20,372 nucleotides of DNA from an uncultured Oscillospiraceae bacterium (GTDB taxonomy: Bacteria > Bacillota > Clostridia > Oscillospirales > Ruminococcaceae), in contig CAJTMU010000013.1 of assembly GCA_910577365.1 (NCBI GenBank), forward strand, positions 26,288 through 46,659. The letters run 5' to 3'. The notes under the pieces are model-generated. The model worked only from the letters and a program-made list of their open reading frames with translations. It made no database searches and was not told where the DNA came from. The translations under genes and the position numbers were made by a program. Shown here one piece after another: positions 6,890 through 14,186 of the stretch; the first letter of the stretch is position 1; every line of letters starts with the position of its first letter.

Positions 6890-8431
6890 ATGTCACATGA
6901 GCTTGTCTTGGTACTGGACTTTGGGGGGCAGTACAACCAGCTGATTGCCCGCCGTGTGCGTGAGCATAAGATATATTGCGAGGTAAAATCTTATAAGACC
7001 CCGATAGAGGAAATAAGGGCGATGAACCCCAAGGGAATTATTTTCACCGGAGGTCCGAACAGCGTTTATTTGGATAATTCTCCGCGAATGTCACGAGATA
7101 TTTTTGAATTGGGCATTCCGGTTCTCGGCATATGCTACGGATTGCATTTTATGGCGCACGCTTTGGGCGGAGAAGTCGTAACGGCACAGGACAGCTCTCT
7201 GTCGGAATTTGGGCGTACCGAAACATTTGTTGAGGAAAGCTCGGTTCTGTTTAAAGGAATCCCATCAAAAACCATAACATGGATGAGCCACAATGATTAC
7301 ATAAAGCGTCTTCCCGAGGGATTTGAGATAATAGGGCACACTGCGAAGTGTCCCTGTGCAGTGATACGCGACGAAAAAAGAAAATTCTACGGGGTTCAGT
7401 TCCACCCCGAAGTAAACCATACCGAGCGCGGCTTTGATATGCTGGGCAACTTTTTGTATGAGGTCTGCGGCTGCCATGGTGACTGGACCATGGAGAGCTA
7501 TGCGGAAACTGCCATACGCGACATACGTGAAAAGGTGGGCGATGGCAAGGCGCTTTTGGCGCTGTCGGGCGGAGTTGACAGCTCAGTTGCTTGCAAGCTG
7601 CTGGCGAAAGCCATCGGCAGCCAGCTTACCTGCATTTTCGTAGACCACGGTCTGATGAGGAAAAACGAAGGTGACGAGGTAGAGGCGGCTTTTGCGGACA
7701 GCGGGGTGAATTTTGTTCGCGTAAACGCAGGAGAGCGATTCCTGAGCAGGCTGGCGGGAATTGAAGAGCCTGAGCAAAAGCGCAAAATAATCGGTGAGGA
7801 ATTTATACGAGTATTTGAGGACGAGGCTAAGAAAATCGGACAGGTTGATTTCCTTGTTCAGGGTACTATATATCCGGATGTTATAGAATCGGGCTCAGGC
7901 GATGCGGCTGTAATAAAGAGTCACCACAATGTTGGCGGTCTGCCGGATTATGTGGACTTTAAAGAGATAATAGAGCCGCTCCGTCTGCTGTTTAAGGACG
8001 AGGTGCGCGCTCTTGGCACTGCGCTCGGTCTGGATGAAAAACTTGTATGGAGGCAGCCATTCCCCGGTCCCGGTCTGGCTATACGCATTATTGGAGATAT
8101 CACTCCTGAAAAGGTCGCTACGCTCCAGAATGCCGACGCTATCTTCCGCGAGGAAATTGCCGCCGCCGGTCTTGACCGTGATATAAATCAGTATTTCGCA
8201 GTGCTTACCAATATGCGCTCCGTTGGCGTTATGGGCGACGGAAGAACTTATGACTACACACTGGCTCTGCGGGGAGTTTCTACCAGCGATTTCATGACCG
8301 CTGATTTCTCACGCATTCCTTATGATGTTCTGGAAAAGGTTTCCGTGCGTATTGTAAATGAAGTCAAAAATATCAACCGAATAGTTTATGATATTACATC
8401 AAAACCTCCGGCTACTATTGAGTGGGAATGA
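6890..8431 (+). CDS. guaA: GMP synthase (glutamine-hydrolysing)
   Basis: A 513-residue enzyme, normal length, that converts XMP to GMP using ATP and glutamine, the last step of guanine nucleotide synthesis. The N-terminal class I glutamine amidotransferase domain has nucleophile Cys82 (GICYGLHFMAH) and His172/Glu174 (FHPEV). The ATP-pyrophosphatase domain has the P-loop SGGVDSS (226-232). The C-terminal dimerisation domain ends ITSKPPATIEWE. The usual Gln after the nucleophile region (CYGMQ) is His here. The last ten coding bases GAGTGGGAAT (8420-8429) recur at 18369-18378, so the 3' end is the target of the downstream element. Insertion keeps the Glu-Trp-Glu end and supplies TGA as stop. The gene's original terminator would now lie beyond the inserted DNA. 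Confidence 0.97.
   Translation: MSHELVLVLDFGGQYNQLIARRVREHKIYCEVKSYKTPIEEIRAMNPKGIIFTGGPNSVYLDNSPRMSRDIFELGIPVLGICYGLHFMAHALGGEVVTAQDSSLSEFGRTETFVEESSVLFKGIPSKTITWMSHNDYIKRLPEGFEIIGHTAKCPCAVIRDEKRKFYGVQFHPEVNHTERGFDMLGNFLYEVCGCHGDWTMESYAETAIRDIREKVGDGKALLALSGGVDSSVACKLLAKAIGSQLTCIFVDHGLMRKNEGDEVEAAFADSGVNFVRVNAGERFLSRLAGIEEPEQKRKIIGEEFIRVFEDEAKKIGQVDFLVQGTIYPDVIESGSGDAAVIKSHHNVGGLPDYVDFKEIIEPLRLLFKDEVRALGTALGLDEKLVWRQPFPGPGLAIRIIGDITPEKVATLQNADAIFREEIAAAGLDRDINQYFAVLTNMRSVGVMGDGRTYDYTLALRGVSTSDFMTADFSRIPYDVLEKVSVRIVNEVKNINRIVYDITSKPPATIEWE
8420..8429 (+). repeat. attL core of element 1 (in guaA)
   Basis: GAGTGGGAAT, encoding the final Glu-Trp-Glu of GMP synthase plus the first T of the stop, is repeated exactly at 18369-18378. 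The 3' end of guaA is a known integration target for tyrosine-recombinase islands. The next ORF pair is a repressor and integrase, as expected at an element end. Confidence 0.78.
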
Positions 8432-8489
8432 CCGACAGCTGCAAAAATTCCGCATTGTAAAGCCGTTTGTCGGGGCAGATGTACCCGTG

Positions 8490-8508
8490 TGGCAACAAAA
8501 TGGCAACA
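8490..8508 (+). repeat. left integrase arm-type sites of element 1
   Basis: Two direct copies of TGGCAACA (8490-8497 and 8501-8508) with an 11-bp period, starting 60 bases after the attL core. The same pair occurs near the right end at 18250-18268. An element-end position and helical-turn spacing fit binding sites for the integrase N-terminal domain. Confidence 0.7.
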
Positions 8509-8530
8509 TTTGAATTATCCTAAAGTAAAA

Positions 8531-8564
8531 AGCTAACCGATTTTGGCGTCGGTTAGCTCTTTTT
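8531..8564. terminator. bidirectional terminator between guaA and repressor 1
   Basis: A perfect 10-bp stem (AGCTAACCGA with TCGGTTAGCT) and 8-base loop, followed by CTTTTTT on the plus strand and TTTT on the minus strand. It can stop both guaA transcription and the convergent repressor transcript. Confidence 0.88.
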
Positions 8565-9088
8565 TATTTTCGGTTTTTTATAAGTTCCTCAGTAAGAAGT
8601 TCGTTCAACTTGTCGGAAACTTCGACTTTGTGGAATAAACCTGATGTGTCGCGTTCGGGGAAGTTGTAGCGCCAATCGTCATAATCCTCTTTTGAGATTT
8701 CGCCCTCACACCGCTTGGCTGCTTCTTTCGCCCAAAGCTGAAGCAGCTTGAACATTTGGCAGTACTCCCTTGCGTTCTTGTTCAAACGAATAATTGGTTC
8801 TCCATCAATCTCGTCAATTTTCAGCGCGTACAAATCTTCAAGTGCAAACAGCGTATGCATCACGCCGATATAGCTCTCGATATCGGGAACGTTCAGTGCT
8901 TCGGGAGCAACTCCGAGAGCGGAAGCGAGCTCATTTGTAAGATCAGCTTTCGGGGTTCGTGTTCCCGACTCATACTGTGCCATACGAATATCGGCGGTCT
9001 TTTCGGGAAAACCGATAGCTGCGCCGAGCCACTTTTGTGTCATACCTCTTAAATTCCTAAAGAATTTTATTCTTTCAGCTATTGCCAT
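8564..9088 (-). CDS. XRE-family repressor of element 1
   Basis: A 174-residue protein with an N-terminal Cro/CI-type helix-turn-helix domain (about 1-66; MTQKWLGAAIGF and RMAQYESGTRTP are the turn and recognition parts). The C-terminal part is acidic and resembles nothing I recognise; no peptidase motif of LexA/CI type is visible, so induction is unlikely to be by self-cleavage. The ATG at 9088 has AAGGAGG 9 bases upstream. It is divergent from the xis-like/int operon, and CAAATTTG palindromes in that promoter are its likely operators. By position it is the element's lysogeny-type regulator; this is inference. Confidence 0.85.
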   Translation of the reverse strand: MAIAERIKFFRNLRGMTQKWLGAAIGFPEKTADIRMAQYESGTRTPKADLTNELASALGVAPEALNVPDIESYIGVMHTLFALEDLYALKIDEIDGEPIIRLNKNAREYCQMFKLLQLWAKEAAKRCEGEISKEDYDDWRYNFPERDTSGLFHKVEVSDKLNELLTEELIKNRK

Positions 9089-9182
9089 TGTGCTATTCCT
9101 CCTTTTTCTACATTATAGCATATATGTTTAGGATAGTCAAGAGAAAATAAACAAAAAAGCTTAATTTTTTCATAAAAAGGAC

Positions 9183-9211
9183 TTGACAAAAGCAAATTTG
9201 TTTAGTATAAT
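9183..9211 (+). promoter_or_regulatory. promoter of the xis-int-mob operon
   Basis: TTGACA (9183-9188), a 17-base spacer and TATAAT (9206-9211), a perfect consensus. One CAAATTTG palindrome lies inside the spacer and a second just downstream, so a bound repressor would block polymerase. Confidence 0.9.
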
Positions 9212-9228
9212 GATATTAAGCAAATTTG
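9193..9228. promoter_or_regulatory. paired operators, CAAATTTG
   Basis: The 8-bp palindrome CAAATTTG occurs at 9193-9200 (in the promoter spacer) and 9221-9228 (after the -10), each preceded by G and followed by TT. A third copy, in the larger palindrome AAACAAATTTGTTT, lies at the far right end of the element (18335-18348). Binding by the XRE repressor is inferred. Confidence 0.65.
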
Positions 9229-9249
9229 TTAAAGAAGGGAGGGGCAGAT

Positions 9250-9447
9250 ATGATGAACACCTTTATGAGCGTTGACGATGTTGCAAAGGAGCTTGGAATA
9301 TCCAAATCCTATGCTTACAAGATCGTACATAGGCTGAATGCCGAGCTGAAAGAAAAAGGCTATATGACGATCTCGGGTAGAATCAACAGAAACTACTTTA
9401 TGGAAAAGCTGTGCTACGGCGCGGTGCAAGATGAAAAGGAGGACTAA
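9250..9447 (+). CDS. small HTH DNA-binding protein, excisionase-like
   Basis: A 65-residue protein that is almost entirely one helix-turn-helix (VDDVAKELGISKSYAYKIVH). Such proteins immediately upstream of a tyrosine integrase often act as excisionase or as an activator of excision. An in-frame TTG at 9226 would add eight residues but lies inside operator 2; the ATG at 9250 has GGGAGGGG about 6 bases upstream and is preferred (ATG at 9253 also possible). The stop is directly followed by the integrase ATG. It is clearly related to the protein at 19324-19533 in element 2. Confidence 0.82.
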   Translation: MMNTFMSVDDVAKELGISKSYAYKIVHRLNAELKEKGYMTISGRINRNYFMEKLCYGAVQDEKED

Positions 9448-10527
9448 ATGTCAGTTTACAAGGATACCGAAACCAACACTTGGCGCGTTATTTACCGCTA
9501 CACCGATTGGCGCGGTGTGGTAAAGCAAACGCAAAAGCGCGGATTTGCCACCAAACGTGAGGCGCAGGAATGGGAACGCGAACAGCTTCTCAAGAAAGAG
9601 TGCAGCTTGGATATGAGCTTCGCGAGCTTTGTCGAAACCTACATAGTCGATATGAAAAACCGCCTGAAAGAAAACACCTGGCACACGAAAGAGCATATTA
9701 TCCGAACAAAAATTCTCCCGTATTTCAGCGACAGGCAGATCGATGAGATACAACCGCGCGACATCATAGCCTGGCAGAACGAGATCATAGGCGAGAAAAA
9801 AAAGGACGGAAAGCCGTTTTCTCCCGTATATCTGAAAACGGTGCATAATCAGCTTTCCGCTATATTCAATCACGCTGTTAAGTTTTACGGGCTTGCAAGC
9901 AACCCTGCTGCCAAAGCGGGAAATATGGGCAAAGAGAAAAGCCGCGAAATGCTTTTCTGGACGCAGGACGAGTACAAGAAATTCGCCGATGCGGTTATGG
10001 ACAAGCCGCTGTCATTCTATGCTTTTGAGATGCTCTATTGGTGCGGTATTCGTGAGGGAGAACTGCTTGCGCTTACTCCTGCCGATTTTGATTTTGAGAA
10101 AATGACGGTATCGATCACAAAGTCCTATCAGCGCATTAAAGGGCGTGATATTATCACCGATCCCAAAACCGCCAAGAGCGTAAGGACAATTAAGATGCCC
10201 GATTTTCTCTCGGACGAGATACAGGATTTCATCGGGCAGATTTACGGTATTCAGCCTATCGACAGACTGTTCCAAATCACAAAGCACTACCTCAAGCACG
10301 AAATGGAGCGTGGTTCAAAGATAGCCGGAGTAAAGCGCATAAGAATTCACGATCTTCGTCACAGCGCCATAAGTTTGCTTATTGAAATGGGCTTTTCGGC
10401 GGTAGCGATCGCGGATAGGGTCGGTCACGAGAGCATTGATATTACATACCGTTACGCGCACTTATTCCCGTCAACCCAGAACGAAATGGCGGATAAATTA
10501 AGCAATTTGAGAAAGGAGAGCGAATAA
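9448..10527 (+). CDS. int: tyrosine recombinase, integrase of element 1
   Basis: A 359-residue site-specific recombinase that inserts and excises the element at guaA. Domains: an N-terminal arm-binding domain (about 9-50, WRVIYRYTDWRGVVKQTQKR), a SAM-like core-binding domain (about 57-165), and the catalytic domain. The catalytic set is complete: Arg202 (GIREGE), Lys240 (DPKTAKS), His301/Arg304 (HDLRH), His327 (GHES) and nucleophile Tyr336 (TYRYAHLF). The ATG directly follows the upstream stop, with AAAAGGAGG before it. About half of the positions look identical to the integrase of element 2, with even closer stretches around the catalytic residues. The likely binding targets are the TGGCAACA repeats at both element ends. 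Confidence 0.96.
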   Translation: MSVYKDTETNTWRVIYRYTDWRGVVKQTQKRGFATKREAQEWEREQLLKKECSLDMSFASFVETYIVDMKNRLKENTWHTKEHIIRTKILPYFSDRQIDEIQPRDIIAWQNEIIGEKKKDGKPFSPVYLKTVHNQLSAIFNHAVKFYGLASNPAAKAGNMGKEKSREMLFWTQDEYKKFADAVMDKPLSFYAFEMLYWCGIREGELLALTPADFDFEKMTVSITKSYQRIKGRDIITDPKTAKSVRTIKMPDFLSDEIQDFIGQIYGIQPIDRLFQITKHYLKHEMERGSKIAGVKRIRIHDLRHSAISLLIEMGFSAVAIADRVGHESIDITYRYAHLFPSTQNEMADKLSNLRKESE

Positions 10528-10528
10528 T

Positions 10529-10852
10529 ATGTCGGCAAAAAATCTCGACCAAAGGGGTCGGCTGCGCAATAAGATAGTCGCTTTGAGAATGTCACCCGGA
10601 GAAAACGAAATGCTTAATGCTGCGGTAGCCATATCGGGGCTTACCAAACAAGACTACATTATAAATAAGCTGCTGGACAGGACGGTCACGGTTCAGCCGA
10701 ACCCGAGAGTTTTCAAGGCTCTCAAGGACAAACTCGGTGAAGTTCTCGCCGAACTGAAAAGAATTGAAAGCGGCGGCACGGCAGACGGTGACTTGATCGA
10801 ATTGATACGCTTAATCAACACCACTCTGAACGGCACAAATGGGGGTGAATAA
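10529..10852 (+). CDS. MobC-like mobilization accessory protein
   Basis: A 107-residue basic protein. RNKIVALRMSPGENEM followed by SGLTKQDYIINKLL is the ribbon-helix-helix-like pattern of plasmid mobilization (MobC/relaxosome) proteins, which bind near oriT and help the relaxase open the strands. It starts one base after the integrase stop with AAAGGAG upstream, and its own stop abuts the next ATG, so it is translated with int and the ATPase. Its partner would be the MobV relaxase at 12514-13854. Confidence 0.78.
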   Translation: MSAKNLDQRGRLRNKIVALRMSPGENEMLNAAVAISGLTKQDYIINKLLDRTVTVQPNPRVFKALKDKLGEVLAELKRIESGGTADGDLIELIRLINTTLNGTNGGE

Positions 10853-11977
10853 ATGGCAATAAATGAAAAGACCGCTCCATACAAGCCTACGGCAATAGGC
10901 TCGGAGCAGTCCTCAACTGACAATTATATTATAGCACAATCCGACGAAAAAAGCAATACCGATTTTTACAAAAAGATGATTAGGCAGATGACAGACCCGT
11001 CCTATCTTCCGACTATCTCAATGCCCGAACTTTATGAGAATGTGTATGACGGCAAGCCGCTGATCGTTGACGGCTTGCTGTATGCGGGAACGTACTTATT
11101 TGTAGGTGCGCCGAAGGTCGGCAAAAGTTTCTTTATGTTACAGCTTGCGTACCACGTCAGCACGGGACTTTCGCTTTGGGATTATCCCGTCCGTAAAGGC
11201 TCGGTGCTGTATCTCGCGTTGGAAGATGACTATCATCGACTGCAAGAACGATTGTACCGAATGTTCGGCACGGACTGTGCGCCCGATCTGCACTTCTCGG
11301 TAACTGCTCACCAACTAGGCAGAGGGCTGAATGAGCAGTTACAAGGTTTTATAACCGAGCATAAAGACACAAGGCTGATCATAATTGATACGCTTCAAAA
11401 GGTACGTGAGATAGGCGGCGAGAGTTACAGTTACGGCTCGGACTACGACATTATAACGCAGTTAAAGCAATTCGCCGATAGTTATAAAATCTGCTTGCTG
11501 CTTGTTCACCATACCAGAAAGCAAAAAGCGGACGATACCTTTGATATGATTTCGGGAACGAATGGATTGCTCGGCGCGGCTGACGGCGCGTTCCTCTTAT
11601 ACAAGCAAAAGCGCACATCAAACAAGGCTGTGCTTGAAGTATCCGGTCGTGATCAACAGGATCAGAAAATTAACCTTGTTCGGAATGAGGAAAAGCTCTG
11701 TTGGGATTTCGAGAGCGCGGAAACCGAACTTTGGAAAGAACCGCCCGATCCGTTATTGGAGAAAATCGCGGAATTTCTCAAGAACAAAGCCGAGTGGTCG
11801 GGAACGGCTACGGAGCTGGTCAAGCTGCTCAAGGCGGATATGAAACCGAATGTCATAACTCTCAAGATAAATGTTATGGCGGGACGCTTGCTTGATGAAT
11901 ACGGCATTACTTACGACAGCAAGCGCACCCACAACGGTCGCAGTATCACTTTGCGACGCAATCACAATGAGGCGTGA
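10853..11977 (+). CDS. RepA-like AAA ATPase (RecA-fold helicase family)
   Basis: A 374-residue soluble P-loop ATPase of the RepA/AAA_25 type found on plasmids and mobilizable elements. Walker A is GAPKVGKS (85-92), Walker B is RLIIIDT (174-180), and LLLVHHTRK (216-224) fits the sensor segment of hexameric RecA-fold helicases. The C-terminal 70 residues look like a winged-helix DNA-binding domain. It starts directly at the MobC stop. A role in strand unwinding during element replication or transfer is likely from family and context. An 18-bp inverted repeat just after the gene could be its target. Confidence 0.82.
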   Translation: MAINEKTAPYKPTAIGSEQSSTDNYIIAQSDEKSNTDFYKKMIRQMTDPSYLPTISMPELYENVYDGKPLIVDGLLYAGTYLFVGAPKVGKSFFMLQLAYHVSTGLSLWDYPVRKGSVLYLALEDDYHRLQERLYRMFGTDCAPDLHFSVTAHQLGRGLNEQLQGFITEHKDTRLIIIDTLQKVREIGGESYSYGSDYDIITQLKQFADSYKICLLLVHHTRKQKADDTFDMISGTNGLLGAADGAFLLYKQKRTSNKAVLEVSGRDQQDQKINLVRNEEKLCWDFESAETELWKEPPDPLLEKIAEFLKNKAEWSGTATELVKLLKADMKPNVITLKINVMAGRLLDEYGITYDSKRTHNGRSITLRRNHNEA

Positions 11978-12056
11978 CGATATGTGACGGTCGTGACGAT
12001 GTTTTACATACCGCGTCCGCGTTCAAAAACATCGACACCATCGTCACGACCGTCAC
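11974..12056. repeat. 18-bp perfect inverted repeat with GTGACG repeats
   Basis: GTGACGGTCGTGACGATG (11984-12001) is matched exactly in reverse complement at 12039-12056, with 37 bases between. GTGACG occurs at 11974, 11984 and 11993, and its complement at 12042 and 12051. An alternative inner pairing, CGATGTTTT (11997-12005) with AAAACATCG (12026-12034), could compete. No T-run follows, so it is not a terminator. An origin or protein-binding site for the ATPase or relaxosome is possible. Confidence 0.85.
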
Positions 12057-12076
12057 GGTTCGGAAAGGAGAAGTAA

Positions 12077-12238
12077 ATGAAACAAGTAATTATAGCAACA
12101 ATAACCTTTGCGGTAGGAGTCGGTGCGGCAGCGCTCGTCCTTACGCGCTCCACGGCTCGGAGAAAGCATCGCCGTCCGATGACGTTCCGGGAACTCCAAG
12201 AGGACAACCTATATACTGATGATGGGCTGTTTGATTAA
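12077..12238 (+). CDS. small membrane protein, copy 1 (TFREL-EDN type)
   Basis: A 53-residue protein that begins MKQVIIATITFAVGVGAAAL: a single hydrophobic span (about 4-23), then a strongly basic stretch (RSTARRKHRR) and a soluble tail with MTFRELQEDN. The ATG at 12077 has a strong GGAAAGGAG site. By the positive-inside rule the tail should be cytoplasmic. A second protein of the same build, with TFRELYEDN at the same place, follows the relaxase gene at 13859-14008. I do not recognise the family. Its place between the ATPase and relaxase suggests a part in mobilization, perhaps bringing the relaxosome to a membrane channel. Confidence 0.72.
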   Translation: MKQVIIATITFAVGVGAAALVLTRSTARRKHRRPMTFRELQEDNLYTDDGLFD

Positions 12239-12347
12239 AGGTAAGGCTGATCTGTTCGTTTCGAGCAGTAGCCATCATAAATTTTTATTTTCAGCCGTGC
12301 CGATTTTCGGATAGGCGGCAGAGATGCAGCCGCGAGAGCGGGGGTTT

Positions 12348-12373
12348 GCAAAGGGGGGGCAACGCCCCTTTGC
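12348..12373. repeat. GC-rich hairpin
   Basis: GCAAAGGGG (12348-12356) pairs with CCCCTTTGC (12365-12373) around an 8-base loop; the G-run allows a shifted GGGGC/GCCCC pairing too. No T-run follows. Confidence 0.75.
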
Positions 12374-12445
12374 CCCTCGGAGAGCGCCTTTACCTTTGAT
12401 AGCGATTGAAGCGCAGCGGAAATCTCTGTCAAAGGTACTATGGCG

Positions 12446-12466
12446 TTACTTTCGGCACGAAAGTAA
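12446..12466. repeat. perfect hairpin, candidate oriT feature
   Basis: TTACTTTCG (12446-12454) and CGAAAGTAA (12458-12466) form a perfect 9-bp stem with a 3-base loop, 47 bases before the relaxase start. The position and size fit a relaxase-recognition hairpin. Confidence 0.65.
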
Positions 12467-12513
12467 AAAGAGCACGGCTAAAATGAGGTTACCCAACGAA
12501 AGGAGATGATGTT

Positions 12514-13854
12514 ATGGCAAAAAAGATTTCCCATTGCCAAGGCAAAGGCAGCTTAACACACAACAAGCGGACATTCAGTGCCGCAAATGTGGATGTGTCG
12601 CGAACGAAAGATAACGTGACATTCGTTGACCAACCCATTGATCAAGCATACAATGAAATTTTCGGAGCGGCGGTTGAGCGGTACAATGCTAAGCAGAAAC
12701 GCGCCGACCGCCGAATATCCACGAGCTACTTTGAACACGCCTTTAATCGGAAAACTCCACCGCCGTATGTCGTTACCTCGGTAGACAAACGAAAGAGCTT
12801 TTATGAGGACGTTGTCCAGATCGGAACAATGGACGATACGGGTGTCGGCTCTCCCGACGGACAGATCGCCGCCGAGTGCCTTACCGAATACGTGAAAGGT
12901 TTTGCGGCTCGAAATCCGAATTTCCACGTTTTCTTTTCTGCCTTGCATTTGGACGAGCGAACTCCGCATCTGCACATTGACTATATTCCCGTAGGTCACT
13001 ACAAACAAGGCGTTGATACGCAGAATGGATTGGCGCAGGCTCTAAAAGAAATGGGCTACGGTACAGGCAAGGACGCAATCAATCGTTGGAGATTGGCTGA
13101 ACGCGCGGTTTTAGAACAGATTTGCAAGGAACACGGAATTGAAATTTCCGCTCCCGAAAAATCCCGCGGAAGTCTTACCGTCGAGCAATACAAAGAGTAT
13201 GCGCAAGTCAAGGCGCACTCCGACGAGCTGAAAAAGGAAGTTGAAAGGCTTGACGGGCGGGTGGAATGCGCGGAAAAGTTGTTAAAGCACCGCGAAGATT
13301 TGCGTACACAAGTCGAAAATCTCATAGATGATTTGGACGAGCAATATCAAAGCAAATCCGCCGCCGTTGAACGGATCGACAACGAGTTGTCCGAGAAACA
13401 AAGCGCTTTGACGAAAACGGAGATAGTGCTTGCTGAAAAGCAAGCGGTTTTGAGCGAGAGCGCACATAAGGTGTTCAAAATTGACTATATTGACAACATC
13501 GAAACGGGTAAAACAGTTTTCGGCGGAAAGGTTACGGTTTCGCCTGATGATTATGATAGGCTGACAAATCTCGCGAAAAAGCAGATTTCCGCCGAGAGCA
13601 AAGAACGCGAGCTTACCGCGGAGAATGCCGACTTGAAAGAAAAGAACGCCACACTCGCCGCCGAGAATGACGAGCTGCAAGGCGAGGTGCGGGCGGCGAG
13701 GTCGCTGCAGGGTTCTCTTTCAGCCTTGCAAAGAGAGTTAGACGGTTGGAAACAGAGGTACAAGAAAGTGATTGATTTCATAGAAAATCTCGGCTTAAAG
13801 GATAAGCTGGAGCAGTTCCTGCACCCGATCACACACGGTAAGAGAGGACGGTGA
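12514..13854 (+). CDS. MobV-family relaxase
   Basis: A 446-residue relaxase of the MOB-V (Pre/Mob) family, which nicks oriT and pilots the strand during conjugative mobilization. The N-terminus has the family pattern HNKRTF ... NVDVSRTKDNVTF. The metal-binding motif HxDExTPHxH is intact: His145, Asp147, Glu148, Pro151, His152, His154 in HLDERTPHLHIDYIPV. Residues about 215-420 are charged heptad-like sequence, a long coiled coil typical of these proteins. The ATG has AGGAGA 7 bases upstream. With no secretion genes in the element, the relaxase implies transfer through another element's channel. Confidence 0.93.
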   Translation: MAKKISHCQGKGSLTHNKRTFSAANVDVSRTKDNVTFVDQPIDQAYNEIFGAAVERYNAKQKRADRRISTSYFEHAFNRKTPPPYVVTSVDKRKSFYEDVVQIGTMDDTGVGSPDGQIAAECLTEYVKGFAARNPNFHVFFSALHLDERTPHLHIDYIPVGHYKQGVDTQNGLAQALKEMGYGTGKDAINRWRLAERAVLEQICKEHGIEISAPEKSRGSLTVEQYKEYAQVKAHSDELKKEVERLDGRVECAEKLLKHREDLRTQVENLIDDLDEQYQSKSAAVERIDNELSEKQSALTKTEIVLAEKQAVLSESAHKVFKIDYIDNIETGKTVFGGKVTVSPDDYDRLTNLAKKQISAESKERELTAENADLKEKNATLAAENDELQGEVRAARSLQGSLSALQRELDGWKQRYKKVIDFIENLGLKDKLEQFLHPITHGKRGR

Positions 13855-13858
13855 GGGT

Positions 13859-14008
13859 ATGAAGAGTTTGGTATTGTCGGTGGGTCTTTTCGCAGCATCG
13901 TTCGCGATTACAGTAGCCTGCCGACAGAGGAAACACCCACAAATAAGAACATTTCGTGAGCTTTACGAGGACAATGATATACCGTGTGTTTTTCTTTTTC
14001 AGCCTTGA
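13859..14008 (+). CDS. small membrane protein, copy 2 (TFREL-EDN type)
   Basis: A 49-residue protein with one hydrophobic span (about 3-20, SLVLSVGLFAASFAITVA), a basic patch (CRQRKHPQIR) and the tail TFRELYEDN. It matches the architecture and the motif of the protein at 12077-12238, though the span and the last residues differ. It starts four bases after the relaxase stop with only a weak GAGG-type site, so it may depend on translational coupling to the relaxase. Function unknown; see the related finding. Confidence 0.65.
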   Translation: MKSLVLSVGLFAASFAITVACRQRKHPQIRTFRELYEDNDIPCVFLFQP

Positions 14009-14023
14009 AACAGCGACTGTTTC
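14007..14023. repeat. short hairpin at the end of the mob module
   Basis: GAAACAG and CTGTTTC form a 7-bp stem with a CGA loop, overlapping the stop of the second small membrane protein and followed by TCTTTG. Confidence 0.5.
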
Positions 14024-14034
14024 TCTTTGATATG

Positions 14035-14066
14035 TTTTCCCGTACTGAGCGATTGGTACGGGAAAA
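14035..14066. terminator. hairpin, possible terminator between mob module and cargo
   Basis: A perfect 11-bp stem (TTTTCCCGTAC with GTACGGGAAAA) and a 10-base loop separate the mobilization genes from the restriction genes. The T-run after it is poor (TTCT), so termination may be partial. Confidence 0.5.
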
Positions 14067-14120
14067 TTCTAGAGAAAGTCAACGATATTGTAAAATTATC
14101 TAACGATTTCGTGAAATGAC

Positions 14121-14149
14121 TTGACAAAATGGAAAATATATGCTATAAT
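14121..14149 (+). promoter_or_regulatory. promoter of the restriction-modification operon
   Basis: TTGACA (14121-14126), a 17-base spacer and TATAAT (14144-14149): a full consensus. Its strength would suit methyltransferase expression first, with control by the methyltransferase's own HTH domain. Confidence 0.9.
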
Positions 14150-14186
14150 AAACATATTGGATACTATATGTAGGAGGCGGGTCATC

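Larger units (their letters stand above)
12239..12513. other. non-coding region upstream of the relaxase, probable oriT region
   Basis: 275 bases without a convincing gene, with two strong hairpins (12348-12373 and 12446-12466). MobV-type origins of transfer usually lie just upstream of the mob gene and contain inverted repeats, so this is the best place for oriT. I could not match a known MobV nick sequence. Confidence 0.5.

Noticed and set aside
8275..8320. A tRNA gene as the integration target
   Set aside because: There is no tRNA-like cloverleaf in the window; the repeated core lies in the guaA coding end.
11974..12219. Open frame overlapping the ATPase end
   Set aside because: It runs through the inverted repeat without a ribosome binding site; the ATG at 12077 in another frame has a strong site and a membrane-protein pattern with a paralogue.
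12324..12509. Small open frame in the oriT-like region
   Set aside because: It spans both hairpins, is very basic and has no ribosome binding site; it looks like structured non-coding DNA.
14121..14186. Earlier ATG for the methyltransferase at 14121
   Set aside because: These bases are the -35/-10 promoter, and AGGAGG is placed for the TTG at 14187.
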